Origin: Enchytraeus crypticus
Lineage: Eukaryota > Annelida > Clitellata > Enchytraeida > Enchytraeidae
Assembly: GCA_905160935.1 (NCBI GenBank)
Contig: CAJHZI010000788.1
Location: forward strand, 62,001 to 126,000
Reading direction: 5' to 3'
Length of the DNA: 64,000 bases
The position numbers and the translations under genes are program-made. Under the pieces are notes generated by a model. That model saw only the letters and a program-made list of their open reading frames with translations. It ran no database searches and was not told where the DNA came from. Below are positions 9,407 through 21,046 of the stretch, one piece after another (the stretch's first letter is position 1; every line of letters begins with the position of its first letter).

Positions 9407-9996
9407 ACACCGCGCGGATACTTAATATATCAGCCTAGACATCGCAAGGATACTTAATATATGAGCCTAGATACTGCGCGGATACTTAATATATCATCCT
9501 AGACACCACGCGGATACTTAATATATCAGCCTAGATATCGCACGGATACCTAATATATCAGCCTAGACATCGCAAGGATACTTAATATATGAGCCTAGAT
9601 ACTGCGCGGATACTTAATATATCAGCCTAGATACCGCGCGGATACTTAATATATCATCTTAGATACTGTGCAGATACTTAATATATCAGTCTAGACACCG
9701 TGCGGATACTTAATATATCGGCCTAGATACTGCGCAGATACTTAATATATCAGCCTAGATACCGCGCGGATACTTATTATATCAGCCTAGATACCGCGCG
9801 GATACTTAATATATCATCTTAGATACTGTGCAGATACTTAATATATCAGCCTAGACACCGTGCGGATACTTAATATATCAGCCTAGATAATGCGCAGATT
9901 TTTAATATATCAGCCTAGATACTGCGTAGATACCTAATATATCAGCTTAGATACTGCGCGGATACTTAATATATCAGCTTAGATACTGCACGGATA
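9389..9996 (+). repeat. 32-bp minisatellite, 19 units, first unit containing the GNB5 stop codon
   Basis: The consensus unit is CTTAATATATCAGCCTAGAT + ACCGCGCGGATA. The first unit, CTTAAAATATGGGCCTAGAC + ACCGCGCGGATA, starts inside the codons for Leu-Lys-Ile-Trp-Ala-stop. Nineteen units fit without indels, and neighbouring units repeat in blocks of four to five (units 2-3 resemble 6-7; units 8-11 resemble 13-16). The array is therefore in the 3'UTR. Confidence 0.92.
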
Positions 9997-10248
9997 CTTA
10001 TTACTTATTATATTAGCCAAGATACTGTGTTAACTTTGGTGTAGATAATGTAGGACTGGTTGCTACGTTAGCTTTGGTGTAGATGACATGGGCCTAGTTA
10101 TTGTGGTGACATTGGTGTAAATACTGTGTTCCTAGTTATTGCATTAGGATTACTGTAGACGTTAGAATTGTAAAGCGGCTAGTATGTGCAAAGATACTGA
10201 GTTAATATTGGTGCATGTAAAGGCCGAGGCTGGGTTTAAAGCTAGTTT

Positions 10249-10249
10249 C

Positions 10250-10287
<38 letters not shown>

Positions 10288-10290
10288 CTC
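10249..10290. repeat. (TC)n microsatellite
   Basis: Run of CTCTCTCTC interrupted by a few Ts and one GC, within the presumed GNB5 3' region. Confidence 0.9.
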
Positions 10291-11226
10291 TCAGTCTTTC
10301 TCTCTTAGTGCACCGCGATTGCCATGTCCTTGGTATAAAGCTCCTCCACTCATGTTACTCAGATATTTTTAAGGCGTTACTGCTTGAAAAGTAGATCGGA
10401 TGTTTTCATTCTACTGTGAGAGCTTTTGATTTGAAGGCTGCGATATGTTTTGAGTCATTGATAATTGTGTGTAACATATGTAATAATAATGATGAAAGTT
10501 TAAGCCTGTTTTCTCATTCAATGATGCTGACAGGGACGCTAACGTAATAGTGATATTATTGCATGAAGAGATTGATCGTTATTTGAGTCTTAATTGATTT
10601 TGCTGAGAATACCTTTTGCTGGTTTTCTCAAATTTCTATATGATGATTGTAAAGGTGAATGCTTTTTTCGTTCATCGCTAGGTTATATCAGGAACGATAA
10701 GTGTATTTAAGCAGAAACGTTAAACGGATTTTGTATTTTTTGCAGTGGCACTGAATCTCTAGCGACCTAGTTATTTTTATATTGATATCTAGTTATCATG
10801 ATTTGTTTGGGCTATGCACTTGATTTAGAGTTCTCCTGGTTCTGCAGATACTTTTTCTTGTTTTGTAGAGGAATGATTTTGTATCTAGCCCCATACAGTT
10901 ATCTGGTCATAAGTGATAAGGATATGTATCATATTTTGATTTTTGTAAGTCGTTATTTTGCATATGTGAATTAATTTATTATTTCTATTACACTTATTAG
11001 TCTTATTCTTGTATTTACAGAGTCATTATGTTCTGCATCATGACATTTGAAGGGCTTCGTTAAGAAATTGTATTTTTTTTATTTGCTGCATTTTTTGCCA
11101 CTATGTATACACAGCTAGTCTTCTTTCACTGTTTATTTATTTGTTAAATATCTTGATATATATTGTACATTTAAAATTTACTTGCTTATTTTAATTAATT
11201 TGTACATGTAATTAAAACAATTAAAT

Positions 11227-11232
11227 AATAAA
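11227..11232 (+). terminator. Possible GNB5 polyadenylation signal
   Basis: AATAAA occurs about 1.8 kb after the stop codon in a T/A-rich stretch. Other weaker variants exist, so this is only a candidate. Confidence 0.25.
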
Positions 11233-11254
11233 TTTATATTGTCAATGTAGTATA

Positions 11255-11395
11255 ATATTTGAGTTTAACGTCTGTTTTCATATCACAAGGGATATTGTCA
11301 GAGACAGTGGCTGCTGAGATTAGAACAGACAACCTCCTGCCTCTCAGCCAGTTGTGCTATTCTTTCTGCCATCCAACCTGTGAAAGAACTGATGA
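11255..11395 (-). repeat. tRNA-derived SINE, family 3
   Basis: On the minus strand: CAGGTTGGATGGCAGAAAGA head, anticodon-like region with GAGGCAGGAGGTTG, degraded B box, then CAGCAGCCACTGTCTC and an end in GACGTTAAACTC. Better-preserved copies are at 22395-22505 and 27705-27790. Confidence 0.65.
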
Positions 11396-13224
11396 ACCAT
11401 TCTAATAGCTACTGTTTAATGAAACTTGACGATGTGTTTATTGGTCTAACTAAAGAGCTATGAATCTCTTGTAGTCTATTCTGCGAATATTTGAATTCAA
11501 AGGATTAAGGTTTTGATCTCCTCATGCTTTCTCTAACTCTTTCCTTTTTGATCGACTAGCGGGTTACAAACATAAGCTACTTGCAGTCCTGCTAATTGAA
11601 CTGCTTTTCATTGACTTGTTGATCCAATAATGAAGGTTATGCCTTCTTTTAATCTTAAAATGGTCTTTTGCTCGTGAATTATGTGACATTAGAGATAGTT
11701 TCTCATTGCCTTCCCTCTACTTATTCACGTCTTTAGTATCTTACGTTTTATCTGATCAGCAAGAGTCTGTTGGAGGCAACACTGGCTGTGTACTTCTGCT
11801 TCTTCTTTATTGTTTATTTTGTGATGCTCTCGCGCAATTCTCTAGAACTTTATCGCCCAAATCATCGTTCGTTAGCATGTTAATAATTATAAATGTTCAG
11901 TAGACATACATATCATAGAGGTTTGCATTCCTAAATAGTCATGTAATAGAGAAGGATTGAACTACGTTTGACTAATCTGGGTTTTTGTTAATATCTAATA
12001 ATATTACTAATTAATTAGTATTTAGATTTAACGTCGTATTACGTCCTGATTGTCTGGTCGGAAGTTAGAGGAAGAGTAACAACAGCTTTTTAGTAGGTCC
12101 ACTTGCTAAAATTCTTGAAAAGTCATGACGATCAGAATTTAGTTGGATATATGTTTATTGTGTTTTGTTTAGCCTAGGAGATTAGACTTTTAGTCAACAA
12201 TGATACAGTAATATGATATTCATGTTATAGCACGATATATTATTGTATTTGTATTTATAGCGATAATGTAAAATTAGAAAATAAGTTGTTCTTGTTACTT
12301 TGTTTGTGCTTTAGGTAACGACAATGAAGACGTCTTCGAGAATGATAATCATAATTCAGATTTTTTACATTTCTTTGTATCTCATTTTAATTCGAGGAGC
12401 TTGTCTAGGATATACTCCTTAGATAACCGATCCTGTGAACCTTTTGGGCAAACAGGGAAGATATTGTTTAGGAATTAGTGAGCATTTGTTTTGTCCGAGG
12501 CAATATACAAAACGGACACAGGCTTTAATAAAAATGTTATTAAGTGGCATCATTGTATTTTTCCTTATAGTCATACGGGATATACTGTATGTCAAGTTGA
12601 AGTTAATTCGGTTATTAAATTAGAGGGAATTTTTTAGATTTTTCTCGGGTTATTCAGCATAATATTAAAATAATCCTCGTTTTAACACATATTTTGTCTC
12701 TAAACGCTGATTGGTTGATTTGTTTCCCAGTATTTAATATGCAATTGCACAAGTAAATTGGTGTAATTTCTAACATTGTCGAGTGAAGTAGCATACTAAT
12801 TAGGATGTGATTGGTCAGTAAGGGCAGGTTGGTTAAGACAAATTAGGATGTGATTGGCTGTCAAGTATGCAATGAGTGTTCTCTAGTCTGTCAATATTCT
12901 TCTTTAATATTAATGCATATGATTTTCGTGATGATTTTGGTAACTTCGGAATGGCCGATCCAAAAACTGTGCGATGATATAGGCCTATGTGCATATTCTA
13001 AGAGTCGACCAATGCAGATATTGAAGAAGCAATGGAAAGCACTCTACTTATCCAGAGGCCAGTTTTCTCTCTGTTTATTGATCTTCCAAGTGGCTGATTC
13101 AAGGCACATATTCCTACTAAAAATCTGCTGTAATGCTAAGTAGCAGCACTACATTGATCAACCAGTCTATCCTGTCAACTAATTGTAGGTGTTTTGAGTT
13201 TTAACGAATGATAAAAATTCAATG

Positions 13225-13450
13225 AATTGGGCAACCGCATACAATCTGCTGCGTGTACGTAAGAGGCGACTAGGGTAGAAGCTGAGGATGGCTAGAGGGG
13301 ACACAGCCATTAAATATTTCCCCCATGATTAACTATTAATTAATATAACTGAGGAAGGCAACGGGAAACCACCTCAGAAGCCATACGTTTCCCAAGCTCT
13401 AGGCCACGTGAACCTGCCACTTGGCAGTGACTGAAGAAGAAGAGAAGAAT
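13225..13450 (+). repeat. SINE family 5 (tail shared with a LINE)
   Basis: It contains ACTGAGGAAGGCAACGGGAA, ACCACCTCAGAAGCCATACG and the tail AACCTGCCACTTGGCAGTGA then CTGAAGAAGAAG. The body is also seen at 29400-29650 and 55940-56210. The tail forms the small hairpin CTGCC/GGCAG. Confidence 0.65.
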
Positions 13451-14039
13451 GCAGTGCTTATACACAATTAATATTTGACGTTCGGTTGCTCACCCATAGG
13501 TGTCGTCAGGGACGTCTGTGACACGCAAGTAAAGAACGGCAATAAAATTGTAGATCAATAGAAAAATCTGTAGAGTTGGTACCTATTGCATTGTAATGCT
13601 CGTATGTAGCTGGTACTTTGCCATAGTGAATTTATCACAGTACTAGTAGCTATGCACTTGTAGTTTTAAGTCTGTATTAGTTGTCCAATGAACGTGTTCT
13701 GTATATATTTGAAGTTATCAGATGATGTATTTTCTATTAGTCACGTGTGTTAGCATAATATATACCCACTTCGATTAAAAGGGTTGTGATTATGCCGTTA
13801 TGTATATGTATTCAATGATGGCCATTAAGAGGCCACTAACGCAGATATGAAAATGAAAAGATTTTAGCCACTTTGTTTCTGGTTTCGAATATATTTATAA
13901 TAGGCTAGTTCTTAAGCAGAGTCTGCGGCTTTTGGCCCCTAAGATACTTGACTACTAAGCAATTTGACTTTATTTTTTGCAAAGAAGCTCTTTGGGATAT
14001 ACTGATAGATTGTTATCGGAGCTGAAGGTGTTATTAGTT

Positions 14040-14178
14040 GGCTGGAGCCAGTAGCGATGTCGGTAAGATACTCGACCGCTGATCAATATGTGCGGGGTTC
14101 AAAACCTGGGCTCGCCCGTCATTGACATCGCTTTCGAGTGAGGAAACTCGATAACACTAGCATTACTAGCTTTTATTA
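14040..14178 (+). repeat. tRNA-derived SINE, family 1
   Basis: Order: GGCTGGAGCCAGTAGCGATG, A-box-like TCGGTAAGATACTCGACC, B box GCGGGGTTCAAAACCTGG, then CACTG-type CATTGACATCGCTTTCGAG and TGAGGAAACTCGATAACACT, ending in AGCTTT. This is the most numerous dispersed repeat in the window (about 14 copies). Confidence 0.82.
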
Positions 14179-14214
14179 GTGTGAATAAAACCCATTACCT
14201 CGGCATATTAAATA

Positions 14215-14490
14215 GCTTAATCGTTAGTACACTCGCCTGTTGAGAAAGTCTTCTGACTCGGTAGCTATGCGTTCTGAGTTTTAGGCTTATCTCTCTCTCT
14301 TGTGTTTTGCCAAGTGGCAGGTCCTAGGTACAAATTCAGTTTGCTATAATTCTCCCTGGGAACAACCAAAAATCGACTAATTAATCCCTTCACAAAAGTT
14401 TATTCAATACCCTTGCTTAATGTAGCCTATATCTTAAAAAAATTAGGCTTCTGAAGTAGTTTCACGTTGCCTTCCTCTGTTTTTGCATTG
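14215..14490 (-). repeat. SINE family 5, reverse orientation
   Basis: It starts (on +) TCTCTCTCTCTTGTGTTTTG, then CCAAGTGGCAGGTCCTAGGT (tail reversed), and reaches CTTCTGAAGTAGTTTCACGT and TGCCTTCCTCTG. It is diverged from the other copies. Confidence 0.55.
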
Positions 14491-17050
14491 TTCCTTCTTA
14501 CAACGTGCAGCCAATGGTTGGTCTATTCTTCAGTGTTCCGAACACAACTCAGGAAACTAGGCCAATATGAAACGTAATTACATCAATCAATGAGGACATC
14601 AAGTCCGATTTTTAACAAAAAACTGCAAAAGTAATTTCTAACGAGACACAAAAATGTCATCAGAAAACATCTCAGCTAGTGAACTCAGATGTTGTATAAA
14701 TAGCAAAATCAGTCAAATTGCAAATTCGAAATATCTATACAACTTAATTCGCATGACCCTCTTCATGTGCATATTATTGTAGACATTTCCAATGTGAAAC
14801 ATTGCCTTTTACAGGCCTATGCTCCGAAATCAGTGTCGTTTTTTACCTTTTGATACATTACGTACGAAAGACGGACGCCAAATTTCATGCGCATTTTCTT
14901 TTATGATACTTATCAACTATTAACGAAGGCTTGACATAGTAAAATTTGTTACGTTTAGTTATCAACTGGATCAAAAAATAAACTAAATTATTTAGCTATA
15001 ACTAATATAACCCGTCACTGACACGCTATTCGAGCAGGAAACTGACGTTAAACTTAGCCTTCGCATTAATATTTCTAATATCAATCTATTTGTACACTAT
15101 ATTCAGCACGAATTACTATGATCACTCTTTGATGCTGTTTTAATCTCAAAAATTAGCATTCGTCGCAGTAAAAGTTTTCTAAATACGACGTACATCTACA
15201 ATTTTCTGTCATAATTGCTGTCTGCCAGTAGGTGTAAAAAGATGCAAAAAGTTCATTGAAATTCGATACAAGATAAGCATAATGCAAAACAATTCCAGCA
15301 GAAAACGAGTTGTTTTTCATTTAGTTGGGTCGTCCCTGACAATTTGTCTGTAATTAAGAAACAGACGTTAAACGTGGCTGCGTTAAGTTATTGCTATAGC
15401 CGTACGATAATCTTGATTTACTCGTTGCAATGCATGATTAATATTAGATCAGCATGATTTAGATTATCGACAACAGTTGCTCACAGTTTGGCAGAGGTAG
15501 ACTACTTGAATACTATGTAATAAATAATAGCACGATATGCCAACAACAATGTACGAATAAACAAAAATAATACCACAAGTATGTATCATCTGTTTCACTG
15601 TATGATTTCCAGTCTAACGGCTGGTTCAATGCATACATTCTTAGGCTAATCTTAGTATGCTTTCCCTGTAACAAATGGATATTTAATCGTTCTAAAGTTA
15701 ATTTCGTTAAAGTTGCGCTGCTTGCATAACAAAGATATGGTTTTCCCTGTCAAAAATATAGGCTCTGAGGTAATTTTCTCTATAGTTTTCAGTAGTTACA
15801 CCATTCGCTTCGCGCAAATAAAGGTTTGCAAATTTTGGTATCTAACATTACGCTGTAAAAGTAAATTGCATTAAAGGTAATACCATAACTGGAATTGTGC
15901 ATAACTCCTGAATGTATCAGTGTAACTGGTTAATTATTATAATAATTAAATAAAAGAAATTAGTTACTGCACTTGTATGAAAATATTTTAGACAACATAC
16001 TGATCTATATGGCGGCAGTTAAATGAGTTGAAAGGTGTGGTTCTAAATTTATCTGTTTCAGTAACTGTCTAGCCTACATTAATGCTATCCTTCACTGTCA
16101 CTTAGATGTGAAAAAGCTAACCTAAACTAAGAACTAAACTAAACTAATAGTGAACTAAAAGTGAACTAAAGGTGAACTAAAAGGTGATATTTAGATATCA
16201 ACAAAGTGATTTTAAGAAAAATTCTTTCAAGTGTTCATGAGATTATGACAAAATGAAAGCTGTCGTGCTTGGTATCTGATATATTGAATTTTCTTACTGT
16301 TTATATGACGAAAAAATAACAGTAACTTATAAAATAAATTGTAGCATATTTTGATTTAATAAGCAATAAACTTGATGAAATCCAGGTCACCTATAGACCC
16401 TTTGAAATTTTTTGTACAATCAGGTAGAACCTATTTAATAATGTAGAATTACTTAGAATTTACTAAATATATATAATCGTTTGCTAATAAATTATACAAC
16501 AATGGAGTATAAAACCTAAAGGTTAAAGTGAAATAACTATAGCCTATCTAATGAAAATCCTTCAGATTCACTTTTTACTTATTTAAATTTTCCTTTTAAC
16601 GCAATTTAATTAGCCTCTTAGATCTTCAATGAACTGTTCAGGCAGAAAATATTATACGTGGTTATACTGCATAAATGCAAAAGCAGTAAATCTGAACGTT
16701 TATTTCCGATCCATTAAGATCTTATCACAAGAGGGCCTGACCACAATTTTAACTAATAACTAAGCGCTGGTTAGTCAAATCCGCTATTATACCGACCACT
16801 CCATCTTAGTACATACATGTAAGGTCAAGGTCTGTGATAATACTATGTAAATAGTTCAACGGGGTTAACAGTTGTAACAATTATTAGCAGCTTCAAATAA
16901 GAGTTGAACAATCTCCTCATCAAACAGTATATTTCACCGCGGGCTTAATATTAGCCCGTAACTTGCGGGAATCTTAAAATAGACGCTGCGGCTTAACTTG
17001 ATATTTCTGAGCTCCTTTACGCATCTCATCAAAAAAAGAAAATTGAGATA

Positions 17051-17056
17051 TTTATT
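17051..17056 (-). terminator. Possible polyadenylation signal of the Roco gene
   Basis: TTTATT on + reads AATAAA on -, about 410 bases after the stop. A second one lies at 16699-16704. Position fits a short 3'UTR but nothing confirms it. Confidence 0.35.
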
Positions 17057-17468
17057 GACTTTCTCAAACTTTCTTGAATTGCCGTTTCGTCTCAAATGAA
17101 ATTATCCATTTGGCAGCCATTAAAGTGAGAATTGAGAGCTGGACGTACAGAGAATTTTTGGGCCGCCCTGTAATGCATTTACATGATCTCTTAGTATCTA
17201 ATAAGGGTCCATAGCAGGGGAACGCACCTAAGAAAACTGAGACCTAGGGAATCACAGTTCCCCTGCATCCCCCACTTTAACCTTGTAGCCTTTTGATCAT
17301 TTATCGCAAATCCTTCTCTATGTAATTTACCTTTTCGGCTTTTCGAATGATAACCACACACTACACCGTTTGATGGACAATTCCTTGTCGACTAGAGAGT
17401 TTTTAATAGAGCTCGATGCTGTTGTTTACGACAGTAGCAGTAGTCTAATTTACGTAGTCGTCGTCTAT

Positions 17469-18626
17469 TCACAGCGCGGTATTCCTCAATTCTTCAAAAT
17501 GAGCCTCACACACCCATCTAATCTCCTTCTCAACGTACAGAGGGCGCAGCGCTCCGAATCTTCCAGAACTGGCGTCGATGCGCAGGAACCTCGCTATCTG
17601 ACTCCTATTCGCCGTCGATGCCGCCTGGAAAACGGAATGTGCGTTGATGGCGTTGTTGACCTTGAAGTAGAGGTCAGGCATTCCGTCACCGGCTGCAGCT
17701 AGAACCTTGGTCAGCATGTGTACCACCCGATCCTTGTTCTTGGTAAGCCAGGTGAAGGTGTCGTGTATGTGAGGGTCGACGCTGCTCAAGTAGTCGTAGA
17801 CCTTGATGAGATCGGCTATGACGGGCGCCACAAGTCGACCGTTCTGAGAATGTTCTGGAATTCCTTGGATGATCTGTATCAGAGGCAGCGCTAGTCCTAG
17901 CAGGACTGCCACCGGATTTCCGGGTTTCTTAGAGTAGTGCGCGGACTGTCCCAGTCTGTATCCGGCGTCCTCCGTCATGTGCCAGTATCCCGTGTACTCG
18001 CAAAGGAAATGTACCTCGAATCCTTCTAGAAATCTAGTCTTACAGAACATATACCAGTCCTTATTAGAAACGATTGGGCTTGGCGGTAGAACCAAAACCA
18101 AACGAGGATGCTCGTAGTCGGGCAGCATGGTAAGACTCGCTGACGACGGTACTTCTATAACGCTGCTGAATCTATAATCTCCTGTTGCAGCCCTTGACCA
18201 GCTGCCGAGATTATGCCACTTTCGACATATTGCTTTGCGCTTTGGCGAGATGCAATGGTAGGCGATGCGGCCTGGATGCGACTGCCTGAGAAGAACACAC
18301 TTAGGACAGAGTAGGAATAGCTCTCTATCGTCGTCATCCTCGCCGGCTGTTCCACCGGGGGAATCGTGGTGGGAGAAGGACCCTAGGCTCCCGTGACCGT
18401 CGGAGTTGTAGCCCACGCCGCTAGCGCTGACACTAGGGCTGGCGCTGCTCGTGGTCCTAGAGCTCACGCTTGCCCCGTCCGAGGAGGTCTCCAGCAGCTC
18501 CTCCTCAGGGAGGTCGTCGAGGTAGAGCTCGAGGAAGTTGAGCACGGCCTTCATCGTGCAACAGGGGCTGATGCCCCGCACCTGTACCCTGACCGCGTCC
18601 ATGCGTGCGTGCAGCATGATGTGTAC
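17469..18626 (-). CDS. Roco gene last exon: C-terminal region with Cys cluster
   Basis: It encodes residues 1206-1590. After acceptor CACTACAG it starts VHIMLHARMDAVRVQVRG. Then come a Ser/Thr/Gly-rich stretch (about 1255-1300), an acidic GEDDDDRE and a compact Cys/His block: LFLLCPKCVLL (CxxC at 1312-1315), AYHC (1330), then AICRKWH (1339). A second conserved-looking part reads DWYMFCKTRFLEGFEVHFLC then EYTGYWHMTEDAGYRL, followed by a hydrophobic PVAVLLGLALPLIQIIQG. The spacing suggests a small metal-binding fold, which I infer only. I recall similar tails in other kinase-less invertebrate Roco proteins but cannot verify it. The stop codon is at 17469-17471. Confidence 0.88.
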   Translation of the reverse strand, partial: VHIMLHARMDAVRVQVRGISPCCTMKAVLNFLELYLDDLPEEELLETSSDGASVSSRTTSSASPSVSASGVGYNSDGHGSLGSFSHHDSPGGTAGEDDDDRELFLLCPKCVLLRQSHPGRIAYHCISPKRKAICRKWHNLGSWSRAATGDYRFSSVIEVPSSASLTMLPDYEHPRLVLVLPPSPIVSNKDWYMFCKTRFLEGFEVHFLCEYTGYWHMTEDAGYRLGQSAHYSKKPGNPVAVLLGLALPLIQIIQGIPEHSQNGRLVAPVIADLIKVYDYLSSVDPHIHDTFTWLTKNKDRVVHMLTKVLAAAGDGMPDLYFKVNNAINAHSVFQAASTANRSQIARFLRIDASSGRFGALRPLYVEKEIRWVCEAHFEELRNTAL

Positions 18627-21009
18627 CTGTAGTGAGGTAACGAAAAAATGGCACCAATATACTTTAAATTTCTAAGATTAATAATAATATAAAAGTTATG
18701 CTTGGAATATATCAATCGGCTGTCTATTTTAGATTATTTTAGGACTAATTTTTATATTAAGTCAATGAATGATTGAAAATTCATTTTTAGCGTATGTCGC
18801 ACTCAATGATTAGTATAAACCACAATGATAATAACAGTTAGACTGCTGCTTTATGAATCTTCATGGGTGTTTTGAACGTCCCTGGCATGATCCCTGGATG
18901 AGGAAACGGACGTTAAACCATTATTATTATTGTTATTGTTTTAACTGCTTATTAGTAGATTTTACATAAATTGATTTTTACATCAATTGCTATTTTTATC
19001 GATTATACGAAAAATTTCTGAACGTGTCAAACACAACATGTTCAAATACATCAAAAATTCTGAAGCATATTACCAGAATATGTTTACCATATGATACATT
19101 ATTCAGTTCCTTGGAATATTAATGCCTGTTTTAAAAAACGCCTTCAATGAAGGTAAAGTTTAGTTCCTGGGGTGGATTTTCATGGGCATTGCAGATATAA
19201 ATTATAACAGTCTCTTGCAAGAAAAATAAAGACTTCTTTTGCCATTTTAGAGATAACAGTTCTTGGAATTAAATCCAACTTAGCATTGGAAAGCTTTCAA
19301 TGACACACGTCTGAATTACAAAGTAAAATAAAACTTAAAGTTTGACTTTTGTATACATGACAGGCTAATAAAAAAATTAAACTCACAGTCAACAATCGAA
19401 ATATCAAAATAAAAAGTATATCAAAATTTCATCTCTTAAAAAAATAAAAAAATACCTTATGCAGAACATCATCGGTGACGTCACAATCAAACTCGTTCCG
19501 CTGTTTCGCTCTCATCCTCCTCCTCAGTGCATAGCAATCGTCGCAGCCACCCTGGTCCAAGGCAGAAAAAAACACGATGTGATGCGCGAGAAACACAGGC
19601 ACGGGATCCGGTACAATCTTCAGCAATCTTCTGCCGTCATCGTTCAAGCGAAGCACCAGTTCCGTAAACAATCCGTGCTTTAAGCACCGGACTCCGAAGT
19701 CACAGGTTATCTGCTTCTCTTCCCACTCCGGGTTGTCCGGCCACACGTCGCTGCTCGGACTTCCGTATTCCAGGATCGTAGGGATCAGCAGAAGTCTATC
19801 GTCTGATCCGGATCTGGATTGATTGGCGCTGCCGGATGCAGATAGAGCGTTACCCAATCCCGAACGTAGCGCTCCGGCTGTTGCGGCTAGACCGGAAGTC
19901 AAGCATCGGGGGGATTCCATCCTACCAGCGTCCGAGTCCTGCAGTGTCAGGCACATTTCTAGTTTCTGTAGAGCTGACAACATCCAGCGACCACTGATGT
20001 TCGTCGAGGAATAGGGACTATTTGTTTTTATGAGAAAACTTTCGAAATCCTTTTCGACAAGAACTCGAATAAGATCATCAGCAGTACAGCGACTCCGCTC
20101 GAATGTCTCGAACAATCGACTGATCCGCTGAATGAACCACGTAGCGTTGGTTGCGATAAGTTTTGACAGAACTTCGTCGCCGACCTGTTCTGTCCCGGCT
20201 GCTCCACCACACCCGACCTCCCCACCTCGTCTCAGATACACTAGCCTTCCTCGCCGATGTCCGTACCGGAGCATGTGCTGGAACTGGCTGGGTGGGACGT
20301 CACAGTTCCTCGCTAGTATCCTCACGTCATCCATCGTCATAAAACACGAATGGCTGCTTCCGCCAGATTCTAACGACGAACTTAGCGCACGAAAGAACGC
20401 GACCCACGTTCTTGGAACTCTGCGCCCAGTTCCGTTAGATGTCACCGGTAGCGAAGTCGTTAAACGAATTATTGCTTCTCGTAGCTGCTCTATGCTGCTG
20501 TTGGGCTTCTTGCTATCCTTCTTTTTAGCGTCCGTTTCGTAGTAGGCAACTACGTGTGGGAAGCGATGTCTCCCTGACGTATCAGACGCGGAAATATCGT
20601 CCGTAACCCCTGAACCGACGTGCCCGTTCATCGTGGTGGGAGAGTCGGTCTGGGGATACGAGGCATCGACAAACCCCGCCGTTCCGGCCCGGGGCTTCCC
20701 GAAGGTACGCCTCTTAGCCTGCTGACGGGGTCCGCAGAGCAAGCAGCCCGGTAGACGAGGTGAGAACCTCCTGATGTGGTGCCCTCTGCCGTGTTCGAGC
20801 AACTTCTCGAGGATTCTCCAGACGTCAGAGAAGGAAGAGGGTTTGAGTTGATCGGCGTGGGTGCCGACGAGTATGACCGGTGTGTCAGGCGAGATCTCGT
20901 ATAGGGCCTGTAGCCACATCTGAAGTCTGTTAACCTGAATGGAAGAGCGACAGATAAATCAATTAATCAGTCAATCAATCAATCAATCAATCGATCGATA
21001 GATCGATCG

Positions 21010-21046
<37 letters not shown>

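Larger units (their letters stand above)
10000..17050. other. Intergenic region between GNB5 and the Roco gene
   Basis: The first part is presumably the GNB5 3'UTR. The rest is AT-rich and has no supportable gene: open frames at 10184, 11706, 12435 and 12850 show no domain or splice context. It contains a TC microsatellite (10249-10290), a family 3 SINE (11255-11395), a family 5 SINE piece (13225-13450), a family 1 SINE (14040-14178), a minus-strand family 5 SINE (14215-14490), and short GACGTTAAAC-type fragments near 10500-10550, 15010-15060 and 15330-15385. Confidence 0.6.

Noticed and set aside
17370..17702. Plus-strand frame of 110 residues
   Set aside because: Shadow of the Roco C-terminal exon on the other strand.
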